Source: Ascoidea tarda (nom. inval.)
Taxonomy: Eukaryota > Ascomycota > Saccharomycetes > Ascoideales > Ascoideaceae
DNA length: 20,892 nt
Direction of reading: 5' to 3'
NCBI GenBank assembly: GCA_030560485.1
Contig: JAKTTS010000272.1
Span: 1 to 20,892 of the forward strand
The translations under genes and the position numbers were made by a program. Below the pieces are notes generated by a model. It made no database searches, had not been told where the DNA came from, and saw nothing but the letters and a program-made list of their open reading frames with translations. Positions 1 through 8,043 of the stretch are shown one piece after another; position 1 is the stretch's first letter, and each line of letters starts with the position of its first letter.

Positions 1-1
1 G

Positions 2-69
<68 letters not shown>

Positions 70-78
70 GGTGGTGGT
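1..78. repeat. Trinucleotide microsatellite, (GTT)18 then (GGT)8
   Basis: Eighteen perfect GTT units (1-54) are followed by eight perfect GGT units (55-78). The array probably continues beyond the left edge. Read on the minus strand it is in frame with the ATG13-like gene and encodes pure AAC (Asn) and ACC (Thr) runs, so any length change by slippage keeps the frame. Confidence 0.97.
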
Positions 79-210
79 GTTATTGTGGTTATTGATGATT
101 AAATCGGATGATCTTGATTGTATTATGATGTGAGTAGCCTGGGAGAAGAAGTTGTGAACTATTCTCGATAGCTGTGATGGAAACATGGAATCAGGGGAGT
201 CTAAATTCAT
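1..210 (-). CDS. ATG13: Atg13-like autophagy initiation protein, N-terminal 70 codons (runs off the left edge)
   Basis: The minus strand is open from an ATG at 210-208 to the window edge. Residues 14-33 contain LSRIVHNFF and THIIIQSR, which resemble the first helix of the Atg13 HORMA domain in many yeasts (from memory, of the form ..QxxxNFFxKxxxIIxQSR..). Atg13 is the regulatory scaffold of the Atg1 kinase complex that starts autophagosome formation under TORC1 control. Context agrees: in S. cerevisiae ATG13 lies beside GDB1 and close to QCR2, both present here. After residue 36 comes low-complexity sequence: IINNHNN, then eight Thr, then at least 18 Asn. A second in-frame ATG lies at 186-184 (Met9). 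I chose the outer one because the frame stays open upstream only to a TAG near 409, with no other ATG. The leader before the ATG is pyrimidine-rich on the coding strand, as before GDB1. The name rests on one short motif plus synteny, since most of the protein is outside the window. Confidence 0.6.
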
Positions 211-710
211 ATTTTGGAGAGAATATTGAGAGCAGAGATAGAGGATGCGAATAAAGTCATCAAAACCGAGAAAGATATGGAGAAAAGAGGCCTGGAAGAG
301 ATGAGGTTGGAGACAAGAGACGAGTGATAAGGTGATAAGAGAAGAAACAAGAGGAAGAGAAAGAAAAGCTGGCAGGAAGAAATGAAGAGAATAAATATCA
401 GAGATATTCTATGGCAGTTGGCGTGAGTCAGTGGACATTAGATTAAAGACCAGGTTGAGGACCAGTATATGATAGTATGAGATGATAGAGGTGGTTATTA
501 TTTAGTCAATAATTATGGACAGTGGAGGCTAAAAGTTATCAGCAAAGACGATAGAGTTGTTAGGTGATTAGAAATTAAGTAAGGAAAGGCAAAAGCTGTA
601 AATGATTTGAAATAAAATAAGCTTTGGGCCTTGCGCCGGATGACTGTGGCTATTTTTGCTTCTTCTTTTTGCTGCTGTCTCTGCTGCTGTCTCTGCTGGT
701 CTTCCCTCTC

Positions 711-764
711 TCTCCTTCCTCTCCTTCCTCTCCTTCCTCTCCTTCCTCTCCTTCCTCTCCTTCC
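711..764. repeat. 9-bp polypyrimidine tandem repeat, (TCTCCTTCC)6
   Basis: Six perfect copies of TCTCCTTCC run from 711 to 764. They are embedded in a longer pyrimidine tract and preceded by two copies of TGCTGCTGTCTC at 670-693. A mirror-like polypurine/polypyrimidine tract could form a triplex or exclude nucleosomes in the QCR2 promoter. The sequence is certain; the effect is inference. Confidence 0.93.
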
Positions 765-843
765 TCTGCTTCTTCTCCATCCGCCTTCCGCTGTCAAAAA
801 AGCCGTCGCCGGAGCGCTTCAGGTCCGCTGCCGGCAAGAGCGG

Positions 844-849
844 CACGTG
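844..849. promoter_or_regulatory. CACGTG box, candidate Cbf1/CPF1 site upstream of QCR2
   Basis: A perfect CACGTG palindrome lies about 330 bp before the QCR2 start. In S. cerevisiae CPF1/Cbf1 sites occur in the promoters of QCR2 and other complex III genes, so the position and sequence make sense. A related palindrome, CACATGTG, lies at 886-893. Occupancy is not shown by sequence alone. Confidence 0.5.
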
Positions 850-885
850 TACATGTGTAGACAGCCCACTGGTGCAGGTGTGAAT

Positions 886-893
886 CACATGTG
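886..893. promoter_or_regulatory. CACATGTG palindrome (E-box-like)
   Basis: An 8-bp perfect palindrome with a CANNTG core lies between the CACGTG and CCAAT boxes. It could be a second, weaker bHLH site for QCR2. The evidence is motif only. Confidence 0.3.
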
Positions 894-919
894 CTTACCC
901 TTCCCGCTCCCACGCCCAG

Positions 920-924
920 CCAAT
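920..924 (+). promoter_or_regulatory. CCAAT box, candidate Hap2/3/5 site for QCR2
   Basis: CCAAT occurs in the context CCAGCCAATCGC, about 253 bp upstream of the QCR2 ATG. The Hap2/3/4/5 complex activates respiratory genes, including complex III subunits, through CCAAT boxes in yeasts. The context and target gene support a functional site, but a 5-bp motif is common by chance. Confidence 0.5.
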
Positions 925-1176
925 CGCAGTGCTTTAAAATAAGCATAGTAATAACATCCACTCGTGAATAATTTTATTTTCCCAGATGAGAGCTGGAAAC
1001 TGGAAAATTCAGCTCTGACCTATAACAGCTTCAGATTTAACTGTCTGCTTTCCTTCCTTCTTGTCTGATTTGGTTTTGTCCAAGCTGTCTTTCTTGTTAT
1101 AACACTCGTCGCATCCCACAGACCATAGAGCATAGAGACTCCAGATCGTACCTGATAACCTACTCCCAGTCGCAAA

Positions 1177-2274
1177 ATGTTCCGTCGTTCTTATGCCACT
1201 CTTGCTTCAAACTTGAAAGTCGCTGCAACCGATTCTGAAGGCCCATTATCACACTTGGTCGTCAAAATCAATGCAGGCTCAAGATATGCTCCAAAAGATG
1301 GGGTCTCTCACTTGCTCTCTAGATTCAACTTTCAAAACAATTCTAAAAAATCTGCCTTGAGATTCGTCAGAGAGTCTGAACTTATAGGTGCAACTTTCAA
1401 TTCCACACTAACCAGAGACTCTATCATCTTGTCTTCCACCTTCAAGAAATCGGATTTGCCATACTTGGTCAACCAATTCGCTGACACTCTTCATTCAACC
1501 TCCTTCAAACCACACGAATACGATGAAGTCGTCTTGCCAACTGCGTTGAACGACAACCACGTTGCAAACCAATCCTCAATTTTTCAGGCTGTAGAATCTC
1601 TATTCCAAATTTCCTATAAAAACGGTTTGAGCAAGCCCTTATATTACGACCAAGTTGATCCAATCTCAATTGACGATATCCAAGCCTTTTCCAAATCAGC
1701 CTACACCCAATCAAATATCGAAATCTTCGGCTCCAATATCAACGAAAGCGACTTGCTAAACTTCATTCAAGGTTCCGCCTTCTCTGAACTACCAAAGGGT
1801 GAAAAGTTAGTCGACACCGTTACCTTCAACAACAACTCGTTATACCAATCCAAAATCAGATCTAAAAATTCAGACCAAGTCATCTCAATTGGTATTCCCA
1901 TCACCCCAAATGAGTTCCCAGCCTACCAAACTTTGTCAACCTACTTGAACTTCAACTACAAAAGCACTCTATCAACATTGTACAAATTCCACGACACCGG
2001 CTTGTTCACTTTGATCGCCAAGGACACCGATCCAGTTTCTCTTTCAAAAGATTTCAAATCATTGCTTACTGATTTGAAATCAGGCATCGAGTTGTCTCCA
2101 TTCGCCAACCTAGCCAAATTGGACCTTGCCTTGAGTGCCGAAGCCAACCCTTCTGATTCCTTTACAATCTCCGGCGCTGGCGAAATCTCGACCTTCAGCT
2201 TGCCTGCTAATTTCAACTATGTCACCGTTGGCAGAACCTCCTCCTTGCCCAGCGTTGATGATTTGGTCAACTAG
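1177..2274 (+). CDS. QCR2: Cytochrome b-c1 complex core subunit 2
   Basis: This 365-residue protein matches S. cerevisiae Qcr2 (368 residues) along its length. Shared stretches include GSRYAPKDGVSHLL, SRFNFQN, SALRFVRESELIG, FKPHE and a C-terminal FNYVTVGRTSSLP. Qcr2 is a matrix-facing core subunit of respiratory complex III and belongs to the M16 (mitochondrial processing peptidase) fold. The HxxEH zinc motif of active M16 peptidases is degenerate here (SHLLSRF), as expected for a structural core protein. The start MFRRSYATLASN is rich in Arg, Ser and Ala with no acidic residue, which suits a cleavable mitochondrial presequence. The gene uses many C-ending codons and no CTG, consistent with high expression in this genome. 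CACGTG and CCAAT boxes lie 250-330 bp upstream. Confidence 0.96.
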   Translation: MFRRSYATLASNLKVAATDSEGPLSHLVVKINAGSRYAPKDGVSHLLSRFNFQNNSKKSALRFVRESELIGATFNSTLTRDSIILSSTFKKSDLPYLVNQFADTLHSTSFKPHEYDEVVLPTALNDNHVANQSSIFQAVESLFQISYKNGLSKPLYYDQVDPISIDDIQAFSKSAYTQSNIEIFGSNINESDLLNFIQGSAFSELPKGEKLVDTVTFNNNSLYQSKIRSKNSDQVISIGIPITPNEFPAYQTLSTYLNFNYKSTLSTLYKFHDTGLFTLIAKDTDPVSLSKDFKSLLTDLKSGIELSPFANLAKLDLALSAEANPSDSFTISGAGEISTFSLPANFNYVTVGRTSSLPSVDDLVN

Positions 2275-2321
2275 CTCTAATTTCATGTTTTATATCTCTA
2301 ATACAACTTAACACTCCACTC

Positions 2322-2335
2322 TATATTTATATATT
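2322..2335 (+). terminator. Probable QCR2 3'-end efficiency element
   Basis: TATATTTATATATT lies 48-61 bp after the QCR2 stop. TA-repeat efficiency elements of this kind direct 3'-end formation in yeast mRNAs. An unmapped poly(A) site would be expected shortly downstream. Confidence 0.4.
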
Positions 2336-2361
2336 CCTCTTCTTTTTTCTCTTAGCTAGCC

Positions 2362-2452
2362 GCAACAAGCCCGCGCAACATATCGCCGCAACATATCGCC
2401 GCAACATATCTCCGCAACATACCATCGCAGCTTATCACCGCACAATAGCGCT
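2362..2452. repeat. 13-bp tandem repeat, seven units, consensus GCAACATATCGCC
   Basis: With a strict 13-bp period, units begin at 2362, 2375, 2388, 2401, 2414, 2427 and 2440. The units at 2375 and 2388 are identical, the one at 2401 differs at one base, and the array decays at both ends (GCAACAAGCCCGC at the left, GCAGCTTATCACC and GCACAATAGCGCT at the right). It lies between the QCR2 3' end and the GDB1 promoter. The period is not a multiple of three, and no credible frame uses it, so it looks like a noncoding minisatellite or a cluster of protein-binding sites. Confidence 0.9.
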
Positions 2453-2777
2453 GACTAAGCACTGCATCCGCATTACGTAACACCCCTCTGTCCTTGCAAC
2501 ACAACGCAGCCCACCGCTTGCCCGGCCTTGCTGTCATAATTAGCAACTCTTTTCTACCTCGACCAGATTCAGCTCAGAGCAACTCGAGAAGGTTGCTTTC
2601 TTTATTATCATCTTCTACTTCTTCCTTAGTTTTTGTCTTGGTTTTCGTATTTCTTTTCTTTTCTTTTTTTATCCTTTTAGGCATTCTTTCTTCGTTTCTC
2701 TCTCCTTTCTCTATTGTTTGAAATCTAAAATCACCCTTCTTTTTTCAACTATTACTCAAAGTTAATTCACTTCCTCC
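2453..2777 (+). promoter_or_regulatory. GDB1 promoter and pyrimidine-rich leader
   Basis: TTACGTAA (2473-2480) is a perfect palindrome matching Yap/CREB-type bZIP sites. CCCCT (2483-2487) is a stress response element (Msn2/4-type), about 290 bp before the GDB1 ATG. Glycogen metabolism genes are stress-induced in S. cerevisiae, so these are plausible controls. From about 2580 to 2770 the plus strand is a long T/C-rich tract (for example TTTCTTTTCTTTTC), typical of a yeast core promoter and leader. There is no clear TATA box. Confidence 0.5.
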
Positions 2778-5700
2778 ATGAAAGAACTACTTTTAAGATT
2801 GGGCCCATTGGGGGATCCTATCGCTGATGGACCTTCTAATGGTGTCTTGATTCTAAATTCTACCCCTGATGATACCATAATCAATTCCAATTCCTCCACC
2901 TCTCTCGATTCAATTACCTCTCAGAACCCTTTATTCAAACTACATCTATTGATATCGGCTGCCTCCCCGATATCAAAAAATGGCAAAATCTGGACAAACA
3001 TCCCTCCTCTGGCCTCAATCTCTTTTAACAGAAATAAACTCTATAAATACAATATCCAAACCTTTTTCTCAAACGACTCAATTATCCATTTAGACATCTA
3101 CAAACCTGGCTCCTTCTACTACTACATCTCTTACTCACCTTCCAACTCCTCCGAAATTAAAACAACAAGAAAATTCTATATCTTTGCTCAGCCAACCCTA
3201 TCAATAAACAACAAGTTTCTTCCTTTGAACTCGATATCAATTCAATCTCTAGTCTCAAAATGGCTAGGTCCCAAAAAAAACTGGAACTCCATTTTCAATC
3301 ATATTTCAAATGATAAAAAATACAATATGATCCATTTCACCCCCCTTCAATCTCGTGGTGAATCGAACTCTCCTTCCTCAATTTATGATCAGCTCAAATT
3401 CGACCCAAACTTATTCGATTCAACTGAGGATGTCAAATCTCTAGTCTCCTCTCTACAAAAAGACCACAATCTTCTATCTATGACCGACATTGTATGGAAC
3501 CATACTGCCAACAACTCTCAGTGGATCAGAGACCATCCTGAAGTCGGTTATAACGCTAAAACGGCTCCTCATCTAACTGCTGCAATTGAACTAGACTCGG
3601 CTTTGCTAGAATTCTCTGATCAAATGAAATCTCTAGGTTATCCAACCATAATCAACTCTGTCGACAATCTATTGAAAATTATGGATGGAATTAAAATTCA
3701 CGTTTTAGGCAGCCTAAAATTATGGCAATTCTACATCATCGATGTTCAATCCTCAATCTCAAACGTCTTGCACTTTTATAAATCAAACAAATCTGACCTC
3801 TCTTTAGTCGACTTGCCAAAAGATTTCAAAAATTCTTTGCCCAATTTAGCAAAATTCACTCTAAATTACTCCAAAAAGAACCCCTTTGCTCTAAAAACAA
3901 GATACTACAACCAACTCGACACCCAGAAATTCACATCTGTCTTAATTTCCATACTAAATTCTCTATCAATTGACGACCCAACTCTAGACCAAATCAAAGA
4001 TCAAGCAAGAAAAATCCTAGATGAAATCAACCTACCCTTCTACAAAATCTATGATAACGATGTAAGCGAAATTCTTGAACAGCTATATAACAGAATCAAA
4101 TTTCTAAGATTGGATTCCCATGGCCCTAAACTAGGAGAAATCACTTCTTTCAGTGCTCTAACAGAAACGTACTTTACAAGATTTAAAGACCCAAAAACTG
4201 GTGAACAACATGCTCTAGCCAACAACGGCTGGATCTGGAATGGCGATTCCTTGGTCGATTTTGCTTCCGATAAAACAAAAGCATATCTACGTCGTGAAGT
4301 CATCATCTGGGGCGACTGCGTCAAATTAAGATATGGCTCAAAACCTGAAGACTCTCCTTACTTGTGGAAAAGAATGATCCAGTACACTGAATTATGTGCA
4401 AGTATCTTTCATGGCTTTAGAATCGATAATTGCCATTCAACTCCTCTTCATGTCGGCGAAAAATTACTAGACGTTGCAAGAAATGTAAACCCAAATCTTT
4501 ACGTGGTTGCTGAATTGTTTACCGGTAGTGAAGAAATGGACAGAATATTTGTCGAAAGATTGGGTATCTGCTCTCTAATTAGAGAAGCTATGCAGGCTTG
4601 GTCCGTTGGCGAATTATCAAGACTAGTTCATAGACATGGTGGTAGACCCATTGGCTCTTTAACCTGGCTTCCTTTAGATGAATTGCCCTACCCTTGTGAT
4701 AAGGAACCTTCTCAATATCCTCAACATTCAGATTTTGTATCTGAAATTCAAATACCGTTAACCGTAACTAGACAAGAACCCCATGCCTTGTTTATGGACT
4801 GCACCCATGATAATGAAACCCCAAACCAAAAGAGAACCGTTGAAGACACTCTACCAAATGCTGCTTTAGTCTCCCTTTGTTCTTGTGCTGTTGGTTCTGT
4901 TTTTGGTTATGACGAATGCTATCCAGAATTGCTAGACGTTGTTAATGAAAAAAGAACTTACACTTTTTCAAACACTGGTATTTCACTAGTTAAAAAGAAA
5001 ATCTACGAAATAAGAGACGAAATCTCAAATGAAAGTACCCTCATAGATGACCATCAAATGCATGTTCACCATGAAGGTCAATTTATAACTTTGCATAGAG
5101 TCAACTCCAAAACTGGAAATGGCTGGTTTTTAATTGCAAGAACAAAATTTTCTAATGATACAGATCAGTATCTTGCTCCCATATATCTTAGTGGTACAAG
5201 AGCTAAATCTGTGTTTGCATATGCTCTAAAAAAAACTGGTGAATACAAATATTCTGATACTGAAATAAATTCAATACCAACAACTTTGGAAAAATTGGAT
5301 GACCCTAAATTCGAGTACAATCCAGTCAAAAATGAAACAAAAATTATTATGCCAAACTACTTTCCTCAAGGAAGTATCGCTTTATTATCAACAAAAATCA
5401 TTGATGCTGATGAAAGTTTAGATCAGTATATTCGAACTGGGGCAATAGCTGCCTCAAAAAACTTGACTTTATATGACTTGAATGCCTTATTGTTTCGTTG
5501 TGAATCAGAAGAAAGAGATTCAAGTGGTGGAAACGAAAGTGTTTATAATATTCCAGATTATGGAGATTTGGTCTATGCAGGCTTACAGGGATGGGTTTCT
5601 GTACTAAAAGACGTTATCAGAAATAATGACCTAGCTCACCCCATCTGTTCTCATTTGAGAAGTGGAAAATGGGCATTGGACTACATTGTTAACAGGCTCA

Positions 5701-7370
5701 ATAAATATAACAAAACTGACGGTTTTGAAGAATTTAAACTGTGGTTATCTTCTCGATTAAATGCTATTAAAAAGGTGCCCTTTTTTCTTGTTCCCCATTA
5801 TTTCGCTTTAGTGGTTGGTATTGCTTATGAAGCTTGCAGGTTTAGAGTATTAAAGATCATGTCTGACCATATTAGCCATGGAACTTTATTTGTTCAAAAT
5901 CTAGCCATGTGTTCAGTTCAAATGGTTGGATATATGAACTCCACTTCAATAAAGCCTTTTGAACAGGTTCCTTGTATGGCTGCAGGATTGCCTCATTTTA
6001 GTACAAATTATATGAGATGTTGGGGCAGAGATATTTTTATATCACTTCGTGGATTACTACTTGCTACGGGCCGGTTTACTGATGCCAAACAGCATATAGT
6101 TTGTGCTGGAAGCACATTGAAACATGGGTTGATACCAAACCTTTTAGATGCTGGAAGAAATCCTCGTTATAATGCTAGAGATGCGGTGTGGTTTTGGCTT
6201 CAATCCGTTCAAGACTACATTGATCTTTCTCCTAATGGTGAAGATATTTTGGATATTGAAGTCAAAAGAAGGTTTCCACTCGATGATCGATTTATTGATT
6301 ATAATAGTGATGAGGCATTTAGTTATTCTTCGTCTATCAAAGAGATTATTTTCGAAATTTTATCGCGTCACGCAAAAGGAATCAAATATAGAGAGGCCAA
6401 TGCCGGTCCTAATCTCGATTCACAAATGAAGGATGAAGGGTTTAATGTTGAAGTGCATGTGGATTGGTCTACTGGATTAGTCCATGGTGGCTCACAGCTC
6501 AATTGTGGAACCTGGATGGACAAAATGGGAGAAAGTGAAAGAGCACACAATAAAGGAATCCCAGGAACACCAAGAGATGGAGCATCGGTCGAGATCAACG
6601 GTTTATTAAAAAGTGCCTTGAGATTTGTCGTGGATTTAAATAAGAAAGGCTTATTCCCTTATTCTAAAGTGAGTACTCAAGATAATAAAGAAATCACATT
6701 TAGTGAATGGAATGATCTTGTTCAAAGCAATTTTGAAAAATGTTTTTATATTCCACTTGAATCAAAAGACGACGTGGACTATGAAGTAAAACCTAACATT
6801 GTGAATAGAAGAGGAATTTACAAGGATCTTTTCAAGTCAGGCAAACCATATGAAGATTACCAATTGAGACCTAATTTTCCAATTGCAATGGTAGTGGCAC
6901 CAGAATTGTTTACGCCTTCATTTGCACTAAAAGCATTGAAAATTGCAGATGATGTTATTGCTGGACCAGTTGGTATGAGAACGTTAGATCCTTCAGACTT
7001 GAATTATAGGCCATATTATGTTAATTGGTTAGACAATGAAGATTTTGCATCTTCAAAAGGTCGTAATTATCATCAAGGGCCTGAGTGGGTTTGGGTTTTT
7101 GGGTATTTCCTTAGAGCATATGCACATTTTTACGCTGTTGATATAAAGGCCAAAGGAGGAATTATTCCATCAGAAGATTTACAGCAATTTTTAAGTTCCA
7201 AATTAGAAGGACATAAAAAATGGTTAAGAGAAAGTTCTTGGGCAGGATTGACAGAGCTAACCAACAAAGATGGTAACCTTTGCGATGATTCCTCACCTAC
7301 TCAAGCTTGGAGTGCTTCATGTTTAGTTGATCTTTACTACGATATTTGGAGGCTTGAGAATAAGAAATAG
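2778..7370 (+). CDS. GDB1: Glycogen debranching enzyme (4-alpha-glucanotransferase and amylo-alpha-1,6-glucosidase)
   Basis: This cytosolic enzyme removes branches from glycogen in two steps: it moves a maltosyl or maltotriosyl stub, then hydrolyses the remaining alpha-1,6-linked glucose. The 1,530-residue product matches S. cerevisiae Gdb1 (about 1,536) throughout. The amylase-like glucanotransferase half shows FTPLQSRGESNSP (about 190-203), TDIVWNHTANNS (about 236-247), GFRIDNCHS with nucleophile Asp550, VVAELF with Glu579, and CTHDNE with Asp678. Their spacing matches the catalytic D-E-D triad of yeast enzymes. The GH133 glucosidase half shows PHFSTNYMRCWGRD (about 1071), LDAGRNPRYNARDA, GTWMDKMGES with probable acid Asp1248, NYHQGPEWVW (Glu1436) and CDDSSPTQAWS near the C-terminus. 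I am unsure which C-terminal acidic residue is the second glucosidase catalyst. Only two CTG codons occur (3009 and 5739), both at variable positions. Base composition switches from C-rich in the 5' half to G-rich in the 3' half. Confidence 0.98.
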   Translation: MKELLLRLGPLGDPIADGPSNGVLILNSTPDDTIINSNSSTSLDSITSQNPLFKLHLLISAASPISKNGKIWTNIPPLASISFNRNKLYKYNIQTFFSNDSIIHLDIYKPGSFYYYISYSPSNSSEIKTTRKFYIFAQPTLSINNKFLPLNSISIQSLVSKWLGPKKNWNSIFNHISNDKKYNMIHFTPLQSRGESNSPSSIYDQLKFDPNLFDSTEDVKSLVSSLQKDHNLLSMTDIVWNHTANNSQWIRDHPEVGYNAKTAPHLTAAIELDSALLEFSDQMKSLGYPTIINSVDNLLKIMDGIKIHVLGSLKLWQFYIIDVQSSISNVLHFYKSNKSDLSLVDLPKDFKNSLPNLAKFTLNYSKKNPFALKTRYYNQLDTQKFTSVLISILNSLSIDDPTLDQIKDQARKILDEINLPFYKIYDNDVSEILEQLYNRIKFLRLDSHGPKLGEITSFSALTETYFTRFKDPKTGEQHALANNGWIWNGDSLVDFASDKTKAYLRREVIIWGDCVKLRYGSKPEDSPYLWKRMIQYTELCASIFHGFRIDNCHSTPLHVGEKLLDVARNVNPNLYVVAELFTGSEEMDRIFVERLGICSLIREAMQAWSVGELSRLVHRHGGRPIGSLTWLPLDELPYPCDKEPSQYPQHSDFVSEIQIPLTVTRQEPHALFMDCTHDNETPNQKRTVEDTLPNAALVSLCSCAVGSVFGYDECYPELLDVVNEKRTYTFSNTGISLVKKKIYEIRDEISNESTLIDDHQMHVHHEGQFITLHRVNSKTGNGWFLIARTKFSNDTDQYLAPIYLSGTRAKSVFAYALKKTGEYKYSDTEINSIPTTLEKLDDPKFEYNPVKNETKIIMPNYFPQGSIALLSTKIIDADESLDQYIRTGAIAASKNLTLYDLNALLFRCESEERDSSGGNESVYNIPDYGDLVYAGLQGWVSVLKDVIRNNDLAHPICSHLRSGKWALDYIVNRLNKYNKTDGFEEFKLWLSSRLNAIKKVPFFLVPHYFALVVGIAYEACRFRVLKIMSDHISHGTLFVQNLAMCSVQMVGYMNSTSIKPFEQVPCMAAGLPHFSTNYMRCWGRDIFISLRGLLLATGRFTDAKQHIVCAGSTLKHGLIPNLLDAGRNPRYNARDAVWFWLQSVQDYIDLSPNGEDILDIEVKRRFPLDDRFIDYNSDEAFSYSSSIKEIIFEILSRHAKGIKYREANAGPNLDSQMKDEGFNVEVHVDWSTGLVHGGSQLNCGTWMDKMGESERAHNKGIPGTPRDGASVEINGLLKSALRFVVDLNKKGLFPYSKVSTQDNKEITFSEWNDLVQSNFEKCFYIPLESKDDVDYEVKPNIVNRRGIYKDLFKSGKPYEDYQLRPNFPIAMVVAPELFTPSFALKALKIADDVIAGPVGMRTLDPSDLNYRPYYVNWLDNEDFASSKGRNYHQGPEWVWVFGYFLRAYAHFYAVDIKAKGGIIPSEDLQQFLSSKLEGHKKWLRESSWAGLTELTNKDGNLCDDSSPTQAWSASCLVDLYYDIWRLENKK

Positions 7371-8043
7371 TCTTGTCCTTGGAACCACAATGGTTTATTT
7401 TTGTGTTTTTGTTATGTTTTATGATTATATGAAAGCATGTTTGTGCTAAGTCGCCATTCGCATCAAACACTGTTTTGGAAATATTACACTACTCTTTTTA
7501 AATTACTTTTTTACGATTTATATATTTCTGTGGTCAGTATTTTGTTAGATTTTTCCATTTAGAGTTGACTAATTCTACGTTTTTCTATACAAAAGTGGCA
7601 AATGTATTTGTGGCACAGGTACTTGTGGCGCAGAACCAAAACAGCGGTAATTTTCCAGATCCTTATCAGTGGAAACACAGTTCCCGACCAGTGCTATGGA
7701 TCCTAACAAGCGCTGCTAACGGGGTTCGCTTCCCGTCTTTCCAGTTTTCTTTCCGATGTTATCACCACTTCATGATCAGAAGAAATAAAACTCAACATCA
7801 CTCAGATTGAGTTGGCTACTCACAACTTTTTGCTGGAATATTGACAATGCTGTCTTTTCCACTCTGCAATGGTCTTGAATTTACTGTTGCACTTCATTTT
7901 GTATAACAATTGGTGCTTTTCATCATGTGTATTGCTTTTCCTGGGGTTTTCTTTGTTTCCTATCCAAACTTCTCTGTCTTCCCTCTGGCTTTTCTTCAGT
8001 TTCAGTTTGCGAATTAGTTAATTACTCTTTGAATTCTTCAAAT
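7371..8043 (+). promoter_or_regulatory. GDB1 3' region and carrier-gene promoter
   Basis: This 673-bp spacer has no credible gene; the one sizeable plus-strand frame (7565-7810) is unsupported. The GDB1 3' UTR is AT-rich. A more G+C-rich patch lies at about 7600-7745, including ACGGG and CCCGT arms around GTTCGCTT (about 7715-7732). It resembles a hairpin but does not fold as a tRNA. An inverted repeat, AACTCAA (7789-7795) and TTGAGTT (7807-7813), has an 11-nt loop. T-rich sequence follows up to the carrier ATG, and a short upstream frame begins at 7925. Confidence 0.5.
7925..8017 (+). other. Possible 30-codon upstream ORF before the carrier gene
   Basis: ATG at 7925 opens 30 codons that end at TAG (8015-8017), 26 nt before the carrier ATG at 8044 and in a different frame. 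If the transcript starts upstream of 7925, this uORF could lower translation of the carrier. The peptide is hydrophobic and Phe-rich with no known motif, and it uses a CTG codon, which the genes here almost never do. It may therefore be chance. Confidence 0.25.

Larger units (their letters stand above)
211..1176. promoter_or_regulatory. Divergent ATG13/QCR2 intergenic region
   Basis: This 966-bp spacer lies between two divergent start codons and has no credible gene. Its left half (about 160-400) is purine-rich on the plus strand, so it is a pyrimidine-rich leader for the minus-strand ATG13 gene. The centre (about 650-775) is a pyrimidine tract with 12-bp and 9-bp tandem repeats. The right half is relatively G+C-rich and holds CACGTG, CACATGTG and CCAAT boxes before QCR2. 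Open frames here begin at non-ATG codons or are poly-Ser/Leu products of the repeats. No clear TATA box is visible for QCR2; TTTAAAATAA at about 933 is the nearest candidate. Confidence 0.7.

Noticed and set aside
624-942. Plus-strand open frames rich in Ser, Leu and Cys over the pyrimidine repeat
   Set aside because: They are products of the TCTCCTTCC repeat, with non-ATG or poorly placed starts and no recognisable domain; the complementary Arg/Glu-rich frames on the other strand are the same artefact.
7710-7735. Possible tRNA T-arm (GGTTCGCTTCC with ACGGG/CCCGT arms)
   Set aside because: The loop is 8 nt, and no A box, D arm, anticodon stem or acceptor pairing can be built around it.
7690-7745. 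Intron-like signals: TGCTAAC followed by TTTCCAG
   Set aside because: The branch site is not the near-invariant TACTAAC, no GTATGT or GTAAGT donor lies upstream in the spacer, and the carrier protein is complete without an added exon.
7927-8043. N-terminal extension of the carrier protein
   Set aside because: It begins at GTG with no in-frame ATG, and carriers of this family normally begin just before the first helix, as at 8044.
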